From Clostridiaceae bacterium (GTDB taxonomy: Bacteria > Bacillota_A > Clostridia > Acetivibrionales > Acetivibrionaceae), in contig JAAZCB010000778.1 in assembly GCA_012513545.1 (NCBI GenBank), forward strand, positions 1 to 5,183: 5,183 bases of DNA, given 5' to 3'. Both the position numbers and the translations under genes were made by a program. A model generated the notes under the pieces. That model was not told where the DNA came from, ran no database searches, and saw only the letters and a program-made list of their open reading frames with translations. How positions within the stretch are numbered: position 1 is the stretch's first letter; the number at the start of each line of letters is the position of its first letter. Positions 1-5,183 of the stretch are shown one piece after another.

Positions 1-668
1 ATGAGCAGAAAATGGCTGTAATAACTATAACTCCCGAGGGTTATGACGAGGCAGTGATTGACAAGACTATAGCTGGAGTAACAGATGGAATAAAAACGAT
101 TAAGCTGTTTGCAGGAAGTAATGAGATTGATGTTAACAGCGAGAAAAGAATGATGGATACACCGATTGAACTTATAAACGGTCGGACTATGGTACCATTG
201 AGAGTTGTTTCGGAGAGCCTCGATTGTTCTGTTGAGTGGAATGAAGCAACCTTCACTGTATCTGTCAATAAGCCTGACATGGAAATACCGGCAGAATGCA
301 TACAGGACAGGCCGTATACGGATGAGGATCTGTTGTGGCTTTCAAGGATTATACATGTTGAAGGCAAAGGCTTGTCTATAAACGGAAGACTTGCCATTGC
401 AAATGTGGTTGTGAACAGAAAGAACAGCCCAAGGTTTCCTAATACTATTCAGGATGTTATATTTGCCCCGGGACAGTTTCCACCGGCTCATAAAAAAGGC
501 TTCGAGGAACTTGTGCCAACCAGGGGATGCATTATAGCCGCAAAGATGGCTTTAGAGGGAATCAACAATATAGAGGACTGTATGTTCTTTAATCACAAGC
601 CATTTAATAGTAGCAACATAAAATTATTTAAAAGGATAGACGGAGAGTACTTTTATAAATATAAATAG
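1..668 (+). CDS. SleB-family cell wall hydrolase with copper-amine-oxidase-like repeats (5' end outside window)
   Basis: This is the C-terminal part of a probable peptidoglycan hydrolase. The frame is open from base 3 with no stop to the left edge and ends at TAG 666-668. Numbering from the ATG at base 12, residues 27-86 form a copper-amine-oxidase-like (stalk) repeat with the hallmark INGRTMVPLR followed by VEWNE. Residues 102-218 match the SleB / Hydrolase_2 family: LLWLSRIIHVEGKG, then GRLAIANVVVNR, FPNTIQDVIF, GQFPPA, and the FFNH region near the end. Glu117 in HVEGKG is the likely catalytic acid, by analogy with the YAEAR-type motif of SleB proteins, which are lytic transglycosylases. 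The residues before and after the ATG (EQK-MAVITI) look like the last strand of an earlier stalk repeat, so this Met is probably internal. The signal peptide and first repeats would lie upstream. The role could be spore cortex lysis or vegetative wall turnover; the sequence does not decide. Family call is firm, biological role is inferred. Confidence 0.88.
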   Translation, partial: EQKMAVITITPEGYDEAVIDKTIAGVTDGIKTIKLFAGSNEIDVNSEKRMMDTPIELINGRTMVPLRVVSESLDCSVEWNEATFTVSVNKPDMEIPAECIQDRPYTDEDLLWLSRIIHVEGKGLSINGRLAIANVVVNRKNSPRFPNTIQDVIFAPGQFPPAHKKGFEELVPTRGCIIAAKMALEGINNIEDCMFFNHKPFNSSNIKLFKRIDGEYFYKYK

Positions 669-717
669 AAAAAAAGCGTTTATTCAGTAAGAACTGCTGA
701 ATAGACGCTTTTTTTTT
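669..717. terminator. Bidirectional rho-independent terminator between convergent genes
   Basis: A 12-bp stem pairs 676-687 with 697-708 (GCGTTTATTCAG against CTGAATAGACGC), with a single G.U wobble and a loop of 9 nt or fewer. It is preceded by seven A (669-675) and followed by nine T (709-717). Read on the plus strand it ends the SleB-like gene one base after its stop codon. Read on the minus strand the A-run becomes a T-run, so the same hairpin can end the large minus-strand gene, whose TGA lies at 723-721. The short intergenic gap holds nothing else. Confidence 0.92.
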
Positions 718-720
718 CAA

Positions 721-3700
721 TCAACCAATGTCTATAACCATGATAACATTAACTGTTATGTCATCAAATTTTTTCGTAAAGTTGACATTTTGCGGTTCGC
801 CGTTAGTATCGAGATATTCGAGGTTATATTCAAGCTTTGTGTCATCACCTGAGATTGTTATTATACCGGGCTTTGTATAGCGGACCTTGGTCTTAATAGT
901 ATAATCTTCGATTTTGTAATTTGTACCATCGTAGGTTAGTGTTACATTCTGGAGTTCTCCTTTGACTTTGTCTCTTGTGACGCCGTTTACTTGGACCGGT
1001 ATGATTTCTGTACCTGGAGGCGGTGTAATAACCTTGACTCCTGCAGGGTACAATTCTTCATATTTAACCTTCTCCAGAACTACTTTTGTTGCAGGTTTGA
1101 GTAAAATAGTCTTGTATATTGTCGGCAAATCGACCAAGGAAACAGATTTGTATGTATATTTGCCGTCAGGCAGTTGTTTTGAGCCGGCAGCAACAGCAAT
1201 TTGTTCCAGTTTGGATGAGATGTCTGTACTTGAGACATTGATAAAAATAGGTTCAATATTTTTTGTTCTTATATTTTCACCCATAAGTTTAGCATAATTG
1301 AAGGATTTGTTGTCGGCATCAGCAGCTCCATCACCTCCAACATAAACTGCCGGACCTGTTGTAGTCTTCATGACAGTTAATGAAGAATTTTCACTTGTCC
1401 ATTTGTTAGGTGCTGAGGCGGCAAATACGACAATATATTTAGTAACATCCGGGGATGAGGCTTCCAGCGACTGATACGCCTGTCTTAAAGCGTCTCCCAT
1501 ATTCGAATAACCGTTATCGTTTTCGGCTATTTCTTCTATGGCTGTTTGCAGACTTGATGCATTTGAAACATTTGAAACGTCAAAGGCATCGTTTGAGCCA
1601 ACTTTGACCGGGGTCGCCATGTCAGAATAATGAAAGGCCCGAATTATTGTATCTGTGCCCTTATATTTTTCTACAAGTTGTTTGGCTGCTTGTTTGATGG
1701 GGAATAAACTGCTGTTCGGGAAATACTTGGTTATAACGCGAGTATTTACAACTGGTGTGCAAACAATTTTTGTGTTGCTTCCTTCGAGTCTTATGTCACT
1801 TCCTGCAACAATGGAGCCGTAAACTGTATTATTCATACCCTGTAAAAGTACCAGTCCGACGTCTGTTGTATACTGGGGACTCGGGACACCGGCAGCATAA
1901 AGTATACCGTATATTTTACTCCTTTCGGTTGATAACATTATTTTACCGTGTATTGAGTATACGTTTAGAATATTGGTATTGGTGTTGATTGAGTTTTCAT
2001 CCAATTCATCAGTATTTAAATCATGACCTTCAAGCTTAATGAAGCCGTCTGCAACTATAAAGTTTGAACCGGTGTTGACTGTATACGGCACTGAAAGCTG
2101 AAGATTTCCCTGAAAATACATTGAAGAGTTTATATTAAACGTTCCTGCTCCGGTTATAACAAAAGTGGTACCGTTTTCACATCTTATGTTGAAACCGGTT
2201 TGTCCGGGGAAGGGGTAATTTAGGTTATCGGGGAAGTCTGACGGTTTGAACTCCATCGAGTGAGCTCGTGCGTCTTGTATTAACTTGTCATGGAATACAG
2301 GCATTTCCAAAGGCTCGGTAATTGTTTGGTAATAGCCTACATTGTTATTGGTGCCGTATCCGATAGTGAATTTTGAAGCGGAACAGGTTCCGGATATATA
2401 CAGATTAGACAAGTAAGACTCGAAAATGTTGTTAACATGCACACTTCCGGTAATTGATGCATCATTTCCGACGGCGCGTATATTATTGTTGGCAAAAATA
2501 CCATATTCCATAGGAATAACAGTTGTTGTGCTGGTTGCATCTACGCTTACCGAGTTATCAAGAAGCATTACTATTTCTTTTTTACCTTTCAAAGTACTAA
2601 TATCATTTAATGTCAATATCCCGCTCTGTAAAGATGAGATTTCTGTAAGAGATCCTAAATCAGGAGTGTCATCTGTGGCTCTTGATAGTAACAGGTTTGG
2701 CTGATCAATTGTCATAGGAGTCGGTGAAATCGAAGGTGTTGGTGTTGCTGTGGCTGTGGAAGTTGTCGTTGCTGTAGGTGTTGGTGTATTTGTAGGTACT
2801 GGAGTAGAAGTTGGAGTCGGAGTTGGGGTCGGTGTGACCACTGACGCAGAAAACGTAAACCAGTCAATGTTCACAGGTCCAGTGAAAACCAGATATAAGT
2901 TCTTAATACCAGTCGTATTATTTATACCGCAGGTAATTTGATAATAGGTATCCCAGCTTCCTAATGATGGTACCTGCAATGTGCCTATAAGGGTGCCGGT
3001 TGAACTGCCTAATCTAATCTGGATATCAGTAGTTGTCCCAGCTGCAGATGCAACATTTGCCTTGAAAGAAGCGGCTCCGCTGCCAAAATCCACGTTGTTG
3101 AAGATAACATAGTTGCTGCTCTGGATATAGCCTAAGGCACTTCCGTTAGGATTAATATCGAGTGTATTAATATTATTCGAGCTAAGCCCGCTGTTGTTTT
3201 CAGCTTCTATCTGTGAAAAAGCACTAATTACAGAAGACGGGGGAGCTGTTGCTGCTGGAGTGAACATAAACCAGTCGAAATTAACAGGATCTGTAAATAC
3301 CAGATACAGATTTTTAATTCCGGTAATATTATTTACACTGCAGCTCATTTCCTGGTAGTTGTTCCAGCCGCCTGTTGAGTATACAGATAATGTCCCTAAA
3401 AGAGGACCTGTTGGACTGTCTGATCTTATTTGAATACCTGAAGGAGATTCTGATGCTACTCTTGCCCTAAAGGTATTTGTTCCGCTGCCAAAATCTACAT
3501 TATTAAACATGATATAGTTGCCGTTGTTTATACTACCTATAGCAGATCCACCATTTACTAAATAAAAGGTTTGAATACTTGAAGAATTATTGCTGTTGTA
3601 ATTTTCAGCCTGTATTTGTGAAAAGGCACTTAAAACTGCTGGGAGAGGCGTAGCTCCAGGTGTAGGTGTTGGTGTGCCGGGTGCTCCGGCAATAAATGTA

Positions 3701-5052
3701 AACCAGTCAACATTAACAGCTCCTGTAAATACCAGACATAAATTCTGAATACCAGAAATATTGCTTATATTGCAGCTCATTTCCTGATAGTTGTCATAGT
3801 TTCCTGTAGATGGGACAGTCAGAGTACCTAAAAGAGTACCATTTGAATTTCCTGCCCTGATTTGGATGCTGGTGGTTTTGCCAGTTGCAACCCTTGTTCT
3901 GAAGGAGATTGCGCCACTGCCGAAATTAACACTATTGTAAACGACATAGTTATCCTGCTGGATATGACCGATAGCAGTACCACCGCTGGGAATGCTAACC
4001 GGCTGTAAGTTTGCACCATTGTAGCTGTTGTAACTTTCGGCCTGAATTTGAGAAAAAGCATTGATTCCTGAGACAGGAATAGTTGGTGTTGGGGTTGGTG
4101 CAGGGACTGATGAAGCAGAAAAAGTAAACCAGTCAAAGTTAACAGGTCCTCTAAACACCAGATACAGGTTCCTGATTCCGGAAGTATTGTTTATGTTGCA
4201 GGTCATCTCCTGGTAGTTGCCAAAGTCTCCAGTGGAATAAACTGACAGAGTACCTATAAGATTGCCCGTGGAACTATCGGTTCTTATTTCGATAGTGGTT
4301 GGTTTGTCAGTAGTAACCCTTGCCCTGAAAGAGGATGCACCACTGCCGAAGTTAACATTATTGAAAGCTATATAATAGCCGTCGTTGATATAGGCGAGGG
4401 CTGCTCCGCCGTTAATATTAACAGTTTTAAGGTCTGCACCACTGTAGCTGTTGTAGTTTTCAGCCTGAATTTGTGAAAAGGCACTTATGGAACCAGCTGA
4501 TGTTGGTGCAGGAGTAGGAGTAGAAGAAGAAGCTGGTGTAGGTGTAGCTACACCAGTTTCAAATAGTTTGAACTCATAAAAGCTTGCATAAGATCCGCTT
4601 GGAAGATCGGTTATTGTAATTCTAACATACCTTACACTGGTGTTGTACAAGTTATCAACCTGAATTTGGGAGGAACTGGTATTGTTAGTCTTGTCACAAA
4701 TTGTCCAATAATTATTATTATCATTTGATGCTTCGATTCTATACTTGTATACTCCGGCTTTTTCCCAGGTTATCTCTGCACTTGCAATATTTTTGTAGGT
4801 TCCCAGGTCTATTTTCCACCAATGACCAACATTCTGGTCACTGGCACACCAACGTGTACCGATATTTCCGTCGTTTCCGTTAGTAGCCGGGTATGAAGCC
4901 ATAGAACTGCTTGCGGTGGCTGTTACACCCTGGGATACGACAGAATAACCATAGGCATTTTCAATCATTAAGCCTGCCATGGTTATCTGAACAAAAAGGA
5001 AAACGATTGATAAAGTAAAGTTGAAGAGTTTATTGGTAATTTTAATAGACAT
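721..5052 (-). CDS. Secreted mosaic protein: F5/8C, four CBM6-like domains, Thr-Pro linker, interrupted vWA-like domain
   Basis: A single uninterrupted reading frame of 1443 residues. The start ATG (5052-5050) is set by AGAGGGGG 8 nt upstream and is followed directly by a signal peptide. Domains in order: signal peptide about 1-35; F5/8 type C about 37-165; CBM6-like domains about 189-313, 329-457, 473-600 and 608-737, joined by Pro/Thr/Ser linkers; a long Thr-Pro linker 738-780; a vWA-like beta1 strand with a DxSxS motif (D832, S834, S836); a beta-solenoid-like segment about 845-1105; the rest of the vWA fold about 1108-1318; and a beta-rich C-terminal domain to 1443. There is no recognisable catalytic module, dockerin, SLH domain, LPXTG motif or C-terminal membrane helix. 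It is therefore most likely an exported glycan-binding adhesin or matrix protein. The domain calls are from motif recognition; ligand and partner are unknown. It is transcribed alone as far as visible and converges on the SleB-like gene. Confidence 0.93.
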   Translation of the reverse strand: MSIKITNKLFNFTLSIVFLFVQITMAGLMIENAYGYSVVSQGVTATASSSMASYPATNGNDGNIGTRWCASDQNVGHWWKIDLGTYKNIASAEITWEKAGVYKYRIEASNDNNNYWTICDKTNNTSSSQIQVDNLYNTSVRYVRITITDLPSGSYASFYEFKLFETGVATPTPASSSTPTPAPTSAGSISAFSQIQAENYNSYSGADLKTVNINGGAALAYINDGYYIAFNNVNFGSGASSFRARVTTDKPTTIEIRTDSSTGNLIGTLSVYSTGDFGNYQEMTCNINNTSGIRNLYLVFRGPVNFDWFTFSASSVPAPTPTPTIPVSGINAFSQIQAESYNSYNGANLQPVSIPSGGTAIGHIQQDNYVVYNSVNFGSGAISFRTRVATGKTTSIQIRAGNSNGTLLGTLTVPSTGNYDNYQEMSCNISNISGIQNLCLVFTGAVNVDWFTFIAGAPGTPTPTPGATPLPAVLSAFSQIQAENYNSNNSSSIQTFYLVNGGSAIGSINNGNYIMFNNVDFGSGTNTFRARVASESPSGIQIRSDSPTGPLLGTLSVYSTGGWNNYQEMSCSVNNITGIKNLYLVFTDPVNFDWFMFTPAATAPPSSVISAFSQIEAENNSGLSSNNINTLDINPNGSALGYIQSSNYVIFNNVDFGSGAASFKANVASAAGTTTDIQIRLGSSTGTLIGTLQVPSLGSWDTYYQITCGINNTTGIKNLYLVFTGPVNIDWFTFSASVVTPTPTPTPTSTPVPTNTPTPTATTTSTATATPTPSISPTPMTIDQPNLLLSRATDDTPDLGSLTEISSLQSGILTLNDISTLKGKKEIVMLLDNSVSVDATSTTTVIPMEYGIFANNNIRAVGNDASITGSVHVNNIFESYLSNLYISGTCSASKFTIGYGTNNNVGYYQTITEPLEMPVFHDKLIQDARAHSMEFKPSDFPDNLNYPFPGQTGFNIRCENGTTFVITGAGTFNINSSMYFQGNLQLSVPYTVNTGSNFIVADGFIKLEGHDLNTDELDENSINTNTNILNVYSIHGKIMLSTERSKIYGILYAAGVPSPQYTTDVGLVLLQGMNNTVYGSIVAGSDIRLEGSNTKIVCTPVVNTRVITKYFPNSSLFPIKQAAKQLVEKYKGTDTIIRAFHYSDMATPVKVGSNDAFDVSNVSNASSLQTAIEEIAENDNGYSNMGDALRQAYQSLEASSPDVTKYIVVFAASAPNKWTSENSSLTVMKTTTGPAVYVGGDGAADADNKSFNYAKLMGENIRTKNIEPIFINVSSTDISSKLEQIAVAAGSKQLPDGKYTYKSVSLVDLPTIYKTILLKPATKVVLEKVKYEELYPAGVKVITPPPGTEIIPVQVNGVTRDKVKGELQNVTLTYDGTNYKIEDYTIKTKVRYTKPGIITISGDDTKLEYNLEYLDTNGEPQNVNFTKKFDDITVNVIMVIDIG
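724..1095 (-). other. C-terminal beta-rich domain (residues 1320-1443)
   Basis: After the vWA-like domain comes about 124 residues of alternating strand-like segments: KVVLEKVKYEELYPAGVKVI, GTEIIPVQVNG, KGELQNVTLTYDG, YTIKTKVRYTKPG, KLEYNLEYLDTNG and ITVNVIMVIDIG. The pattern resembles the beta-sandwich extensions that follow vWA domains in surface proteins (a 'vWA tail'). No anchoring motif follows, and the protein ends directly after the last strand. I do not recognise the exact family. Confidence 0.5.
1099..2595 (-). other. vWA-like domain, apparently interrupted (residues 820-845 and 1108-1318)
   Basis: Residues 824-838 (KKEIVMLLDNSVSVD) look like vWA strand beta1 with the metal-site motif DxSxS (D832, S834, S836). 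The continuation appears only after about residue 1108: helix 1 (IKQAAKQLVEKY, 1119-1130), strand 2 (TIIRAFHYSD), SNMGDALRQAY (1183-1193) equivalent to the usual GTNIGDAL, KYIVVFAASAPN (1205-1216) equivalent to the usual VIVLLTDGxPN, NIEPIFINV (1265-1273), and LEQIAVAAG (1282-1290). The metal-site Thr is Ser1183 and the late Asp is Ala1212, so metal binding may be weak or lost. An alternative is that the region after 1108 is an independent degenerate vWA domain whose first strand is VITKYF. Confidence 0.72.
1738..2520 (-). other. Beta-solenoid-like segment (residues about 845-1105)
   Basis: The region is rich in short beta strands with Gly/Asn turns: GIFANNNIRAVGNDASITGSV, LYISGT and FTIGYG; then FNINSSMYF and FIVADGFIKLEG; then KIYGILYAAG and TVYGSIVAGSDIRLEGSN. 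The IYG-LYAxG and YGSIVAGxDIxLEG pattern resembles bactofilin-like or DUF7305-like segments of clostridial surface and pilus-associated proteins. That resemblance is from memory and needs a profile search. The segment sits between the DxSxS motif and the first helix of the vWA-like domain. Confidence 0.55.
2713..2841 (-). repeat. Thr-Pro-rich linker (residues 738-780)
   Basis: About 43 residues made almost wholly of Thr, Pro, Ser, Ala and Val, including runs of alternating Thr-Pro, separate the carbohydrate-binding half from the vWA half. Such linkers are typical of secreted clostridial multi-domain proteins and are often O-glycosylated. On DNA it is a low-complexity GGTGTTGGTGT-like tract (plus-strand view). 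Shorter linkers of the same kind lie at roughly 3637-3681, 4069-4113 and 4489-4557. Confidence 0.9.
2842..3231 (-). repeat. CBM6-like domain, copy 4 (residues 608-737)
   Basis: It opens with VISAFSQIEAENNSG and contains SSNYVIFNNVDFGSGA, GTLQVPSLGSW, YYQITCGI and VFTGPVNIDWFTF. It is the most divergent copy at its start, where the Tyr after AEN is replaced by Asn. The last copies of the shared DWF strand recur on DNA at spacings of about 411, 432 and 426 bases, showing tandem duplication of one unit followed by divergence. Confidence 0.87.
3253..3636 (-). repeat. CBM6-like domain, copy 3 (residues 473-600)
   Basis: It opens with VLSAFSQIQAENYNSN and contains NNGNYIMFNNVDFGSGT, GTLSVYSTGGW, NYQEMSCSV and VFTDPVNFDWFMF. 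The TGGW turn matches ordinary CBM6 proteins more closely than in copies 1 and 2. A short linker (about residues 601-607) leads to copy 4. Confidence 0.88.
3682..4068 (-). repeat. CBM6-like domain, copy 2 (residues 329-457)
   Basis: It opens with INAFSQIQAESYNS and contains QQDNYVVYNSVNFGSGA, GTLTVPSTG, NYQEMSCNI and VFTGAVNVDWFTF. It is close to copy 1 in length and motif order. It carries an extra Cys (Cys439, NLCLVF) besides the Cys427 shared by all copies. The Pro/Thr linkers on both sides suggest flexible spacing. Confidence 0.88.
4114..4488 (-). repeat. CBM6-like domain, copy 1 (residues 189-313)
   Basis: It opens with ISAFSQIQAENYNS, continues with NDGYYIAFNNVNFGSGA, FRARV and GTLSVYSTG, and ends in LYLVFRGPVNFDWFTF. 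This is the standard CBM6 order: the IEAE strand, GD-W-like strand, GTL strand and the final N-x-D/N-WF strand. Family members bind xylan or other beta-glycans. The aromatic expected after GD is Tyr (GYYIAF), and the Trp usual before the late Cys strand is Tyr280 (NYQEMTC). Confidence 0.88.
4558..4944 (-). other. F5/8 type C (discoidin / CBM32-like) domain, residues 37-165
   Basis: The segment starts with GVTATASSS, then ATNGNDGNIGTRWCASD, HWWKIDLGTYKNIASAEI, YKYRIEASNDNNNYW and VRYVRITI, and ends with FYEFKLFE. This is the usual order of F5/8 type C motifs: the N..DG..TRW region, the W.IDLG strand and the RYVRI strand. Domains of this family bind cell-surface or plant glycans. No exact ligand can be read from the sequence. 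It precedes a Pro/Thr/Ser linker (about residues 166-188). Confidence 0.88.
4948..5052 (-). other. Sec signal peptide of the mosaic protein (residues 1-35)
   Basis: The N-terminus has a short basic region (Lys4, Lys8), then a hydrophobic core from about residue 11 to 29 (FNFTLSIVFLFVQITMAGL), and a plausible signal peptidase I site after Ala33-Tyr34-Gly35. There is no lipobox Cys, so a lipoprotein is unlikely. Cleavage would leave Tyr36 next to the start of the F5/8 type C domain. Confidence 0.85.
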
Positions 5053-5060
5053 GAATACAT

Positions 5061-5068
5061 CCCCCTCT
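5061..5068 (-). promoter_or_regulatory. Ribosome binding site of the mosaic protein gene
   Basis: Read on the minus strand this is AGAGGGGG, close to the Shine-Dalgarno consensus, 8 nt before the ATG at 5052. Another ATG (5060-5058) follows the purine run directly, but it is out of frame and too close, so 5052 is the chosen start. Confidence 0.85.
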
Positions 5069-5089
5069 GCTTTGAATTACCTCATATTT

Positions 5090-5103
5090 GCTAAACGCTA
5101 AAC
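5090..5103. repeat. Perfect tandem 7-mer GCTAAAC x2 in the leader
   Basis: Two head-to-tail copies of GCTAAAC (GTTTAGC on the minus strand) lie 38-51 bases upstream of the start codon of the mosaic protein gene. It could be a regulator half-site pair or chance in AT-rich DNA. No known binding site is recognised. Confidence 0.4.
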
Positions 5104-5145
5104 AATTAATAACAGCAAAAATAACAAAATTTATATAAGAGCATT

Positions 5146-5151
5146 ATTATA
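5146..5151 (-). promoter_or_regulatory. Possible -10 box (TATAAT) for the mosaic protein gene
   Basis: The minus strand reads TATAAT exactly, about 94 bases before the start codon. At 17 bp spacing the -35 position reads TATTTC, a poor match to TTGACA, so this could be a weak or activator-dependent promoter or only a chance match in AT-rich DNA. The remaining leader (5053-5183) shows no gene and no clear riboswitch. Confidence 0.3.
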
Positions 5152-5183
5152 TTTAACACTAAAAATTAGAAATATATTAAAGG

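Noticed and set aside
41..397. Minus-strand open frame of 118 codons
   Set aside because: It is antisense to the SleB-like gene, whose protein has clear family motifs over this stretch.
962..1297. Plus-strand open frame of 111 codons
   Set aside because: It lies wholly inside the coding sequence for the C-terminal domain of the mosaic protein, has no good ribosome binding site, and resembles no family.
2750..2941. Plus-strand open frame coding for a Val-Gly-rich peptide
   Set aside because: It is the reverse-strand reading of the Thr-Pro linker; the low-complexity composition explains the lack of stops.
2842..4488. Regular DNA repeat of about 411-432 bases considered as a mobile or CRISPR-like array
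   Set aside because: The units encode full CBM6 domains in one frame and differ by many synonymous and non-synonymous changes; they are duplicated protein domains.
5079..5122. Inverted repeat TTTGCT / AGCAAA in the leader as a regulatory hairpin
   Set aside because: The stem is only 6 bp, mostly A/T, with a loop of about 20 nt, so it is weak and likely chance in AT-rich DNA.

Overview
The window looks like a chromosomal stretch of an anaerobic, spore-forming, plant-polysaccharide-degrading Firmicute, of the Clostridium / Ruminiclostridium / Acetivibrio kind. This is inferred from AT-rich DNA, a strong GAGGGGG-type ribosome binding site, a SleB-type cell wall hydrolase with copper-amine-oxidase-like repeats, and a large secreted protein with clostridial-style CBM6 modules joined by Thr-Pro linkers. 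No rRNA or other taxonomic marker is present, so the assignment is only to this broad group.

Layout. (1) Bases 1-668, plus strand: the 3' part of a gene for a SleB-family (Hydrolase_2) cell wall hydrolase. The frame is open to the left edge, and the first in-window Met lies inside what looks like the last strand of a copper-amine-oxidase-like repeat, so the true start is upstream of the window. (2) Bases 669-717: a strong hairpin flanked by an A-run and a T-run between two convergent genes, probably a terminator for both. (3) Bases 721-5052, minus strand: one very large gene (1443 codons) for a secreted, non-enzymatic-looking mosaic protein. Its order is signal peptide, F5/8 type C (discoidin-like) domain, four tandem CBM6-like domains separated by Pro/Thr/Ser linkers, a long Thr-Pro linker, a von Willebrand factor A (vWA)-like domain that appears to be split by a beta-solenoid-like segment of about 260 residues, and a C-terminal beta-rich domain. 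(4) Bases 5053-5183: the AT-rich leader of the large gene, with its ribosome binding site, a tandem 7-mer and a possible -10 box.

The two genes are convergent and need not work together. The first probably acts on peptidoglycan. The second is best read as a secreted carbohydrate-binding adhesin or matrix protein: five putative glycan-binding modules at the N-terminal end display a vWA / solenoid head. No glycoside hydrolase, dockerin, S-layer homology domain, sortase signal or C-terminal membrane helix is seen in it. The most unusual points are the apparently interrupted vWA domain, its partly lost metal site, and shared aromatic substitutions in all four CBM6 copies.
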